Below are positions 5,773 to 6,071 of a stretch of DNA of 6,071 nt, piece by piece (position 1 is the stretch's first letter; the number at the start of each line of letters is the position of its first letter). The position numbers were made by a program, and so were the translations under genes. The notes below the pieces were generated by a model. It was not told the DNA's origin, ran no database searches, and saw only the letters and a list, made by a program, of their open reading frames with translations. The stretch covers positions 1 to 6,071 of the forward strand of contig JASEHP010000098.1 of assembly GCA_030018605.1 (NCBI GenBank). Direction: 5' to 3'. This stretch comes from Thermodesulfovibrionales bacterium. GTDB lineage: Bacteria; Nitrospirota; Thermodesulfovibrionia; Thermodesulfovibrionales; UBA1546.

Positions 5773-6024
5773 ATGTCAGGTTCTGATCTTGCAATGTATG
5801 ATAATGAGTTCCATAAGATTGACGAGGAACTCCAGAGACTTTACCAACAGGCAAATGCGAACGTTGTCTTCCTTGTGGATAAAAACGGTCAGTTTATAGC
5901 CTCAGCCGGAGATACCCTTGCATCACTTACAGATGGAAATATCGCAGCCACAGGGGGAATTGCAAGGCTTCTTGGAGAAAAGGAATTTACGATACTTTTT
6001 CACGAAGGAGAAAAAGAGGCATAA
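5773..6024 (+). pseudogene. mglB: MglB-like Roadblock/LC7 protein, C-terminally truncated
   Basis: The frame closely follows the N-terminal half of MglB, the Roadblock-family regulator of the small GTPase MglA, which controls cell polarity and motility in Myxococcus. Landmarks are the N-terminal helix (LAMYDNEFHKIDEELQRLY), VVFLVDKNGQFIASAG at about 31-46, the helix NIAATGGIARLLGEKEF, and FHEGEKE at 75-81. It ends at residue 83, whereas MglB is about 150-160 aa. The last beta strands and C-terminal helix of the domain are therefore missing, and about seven residues seem absent between SAGDT and LASLT. Neither alternative frame downstream of the stop restores the family sequence. It may be a decayed gene, one cut by an insertion or rearrangement, or a real half-domain protein. 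The start is chosen because it matches the MglB N-terminus; the ribosome site is poor. Confidence 0.72.
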
Positions 6025-6071
6025 TTACAAAAAACGGTGTCCAGAAATAGCAAATTATTTTTTAATATCAT
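6025..6071. other. Right-edge tail after the truncated mglB
   Basis: 47 AT-rich bases following the TAA. No frame continues MglB, and no start of an mglA-like GTPase, often the neighbour, is seen. A T-run (6057-6062) lacks a stable hairpin before it, so a terminator is not supported. Confidence 0.35.

Noticed and set aside
5712..5786. 24-codon frame upstream of and overlapping the mglB-like start
   Set aside because: Weak ribosome site, no family resemblance and an out-of-frame overlap; more likely a chance frame.

Overview
The window is about 6.1 kb of moderate-GC bacterial DNA, with every well-supported gene on the + strand. It encodes a FabG-like short-chain reductase, dethiobiotin synthetase (bioD), chorismate dehydratase of the futalosine menaquinone route (mqnA), a complete four-subunit pyruvate:ferredoxin oxidoreductase (porC-porD-porA-porB), and a shortened MglB-like Roadblock protein. 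Futalosine menaquinone synthesis, a ferredoxin-linked 2-oxoacid oxidoreductase and an MglB homologue suggest an anaerobic, menaquinone-using bacterium. My best guess is Nitrospirota (Thermodesulfovibrio-like) or Desulfobacterota. This rests on protein character only; no 16S or ribosomal marker is present.

Layout. Positions 1-110 hold no confident gene. The reductase (111-821) probably starts at a TTG. Its stop overlaps an ATG in an ATGA junction, but that ATG opens only a 13-codon frame, which looks like the stub of a lost gene. A non-coding stretch of about 150 bases follows, much of it a degenerate array of 7-base repeats, and then bioD (1012-1716). mqnA follows after 14 bases and carries a second 7-base repeat array inside its coding sequence. 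A 131-base gap holds a plausible promoter with an imperfect palindrome over its -35 box. The por operon (2693-5673) is tightly packed, with overlapping or near-touching start and stop codons. After 99 bases without an evident terminator comes the MglB-like frame (5773-6024), which stops about halfway through the domain.

How the genes work together. The reductase may serve fatty-acid synthesis or pimeloyl-ACP synthesis upstream of BioD. MqnA commits chorismate to menaquinone. The Por complex interconverts pyruvate + CoA and acetyl-CoA + CO2 using ferredoxin. Its subunit set carries all expected cofactor ligands: TPP motifs in PorA/PorB, one [4Fe-4S] in PorB and two in PorD.

I do not see a new defence, mobile or RNA system. 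The most unusual signals are the two heptamer arrays (one intergenic, one in frame within mqnA), the ATGA-coupled gene stub, and the truncated mglB-like gene at the right edge.
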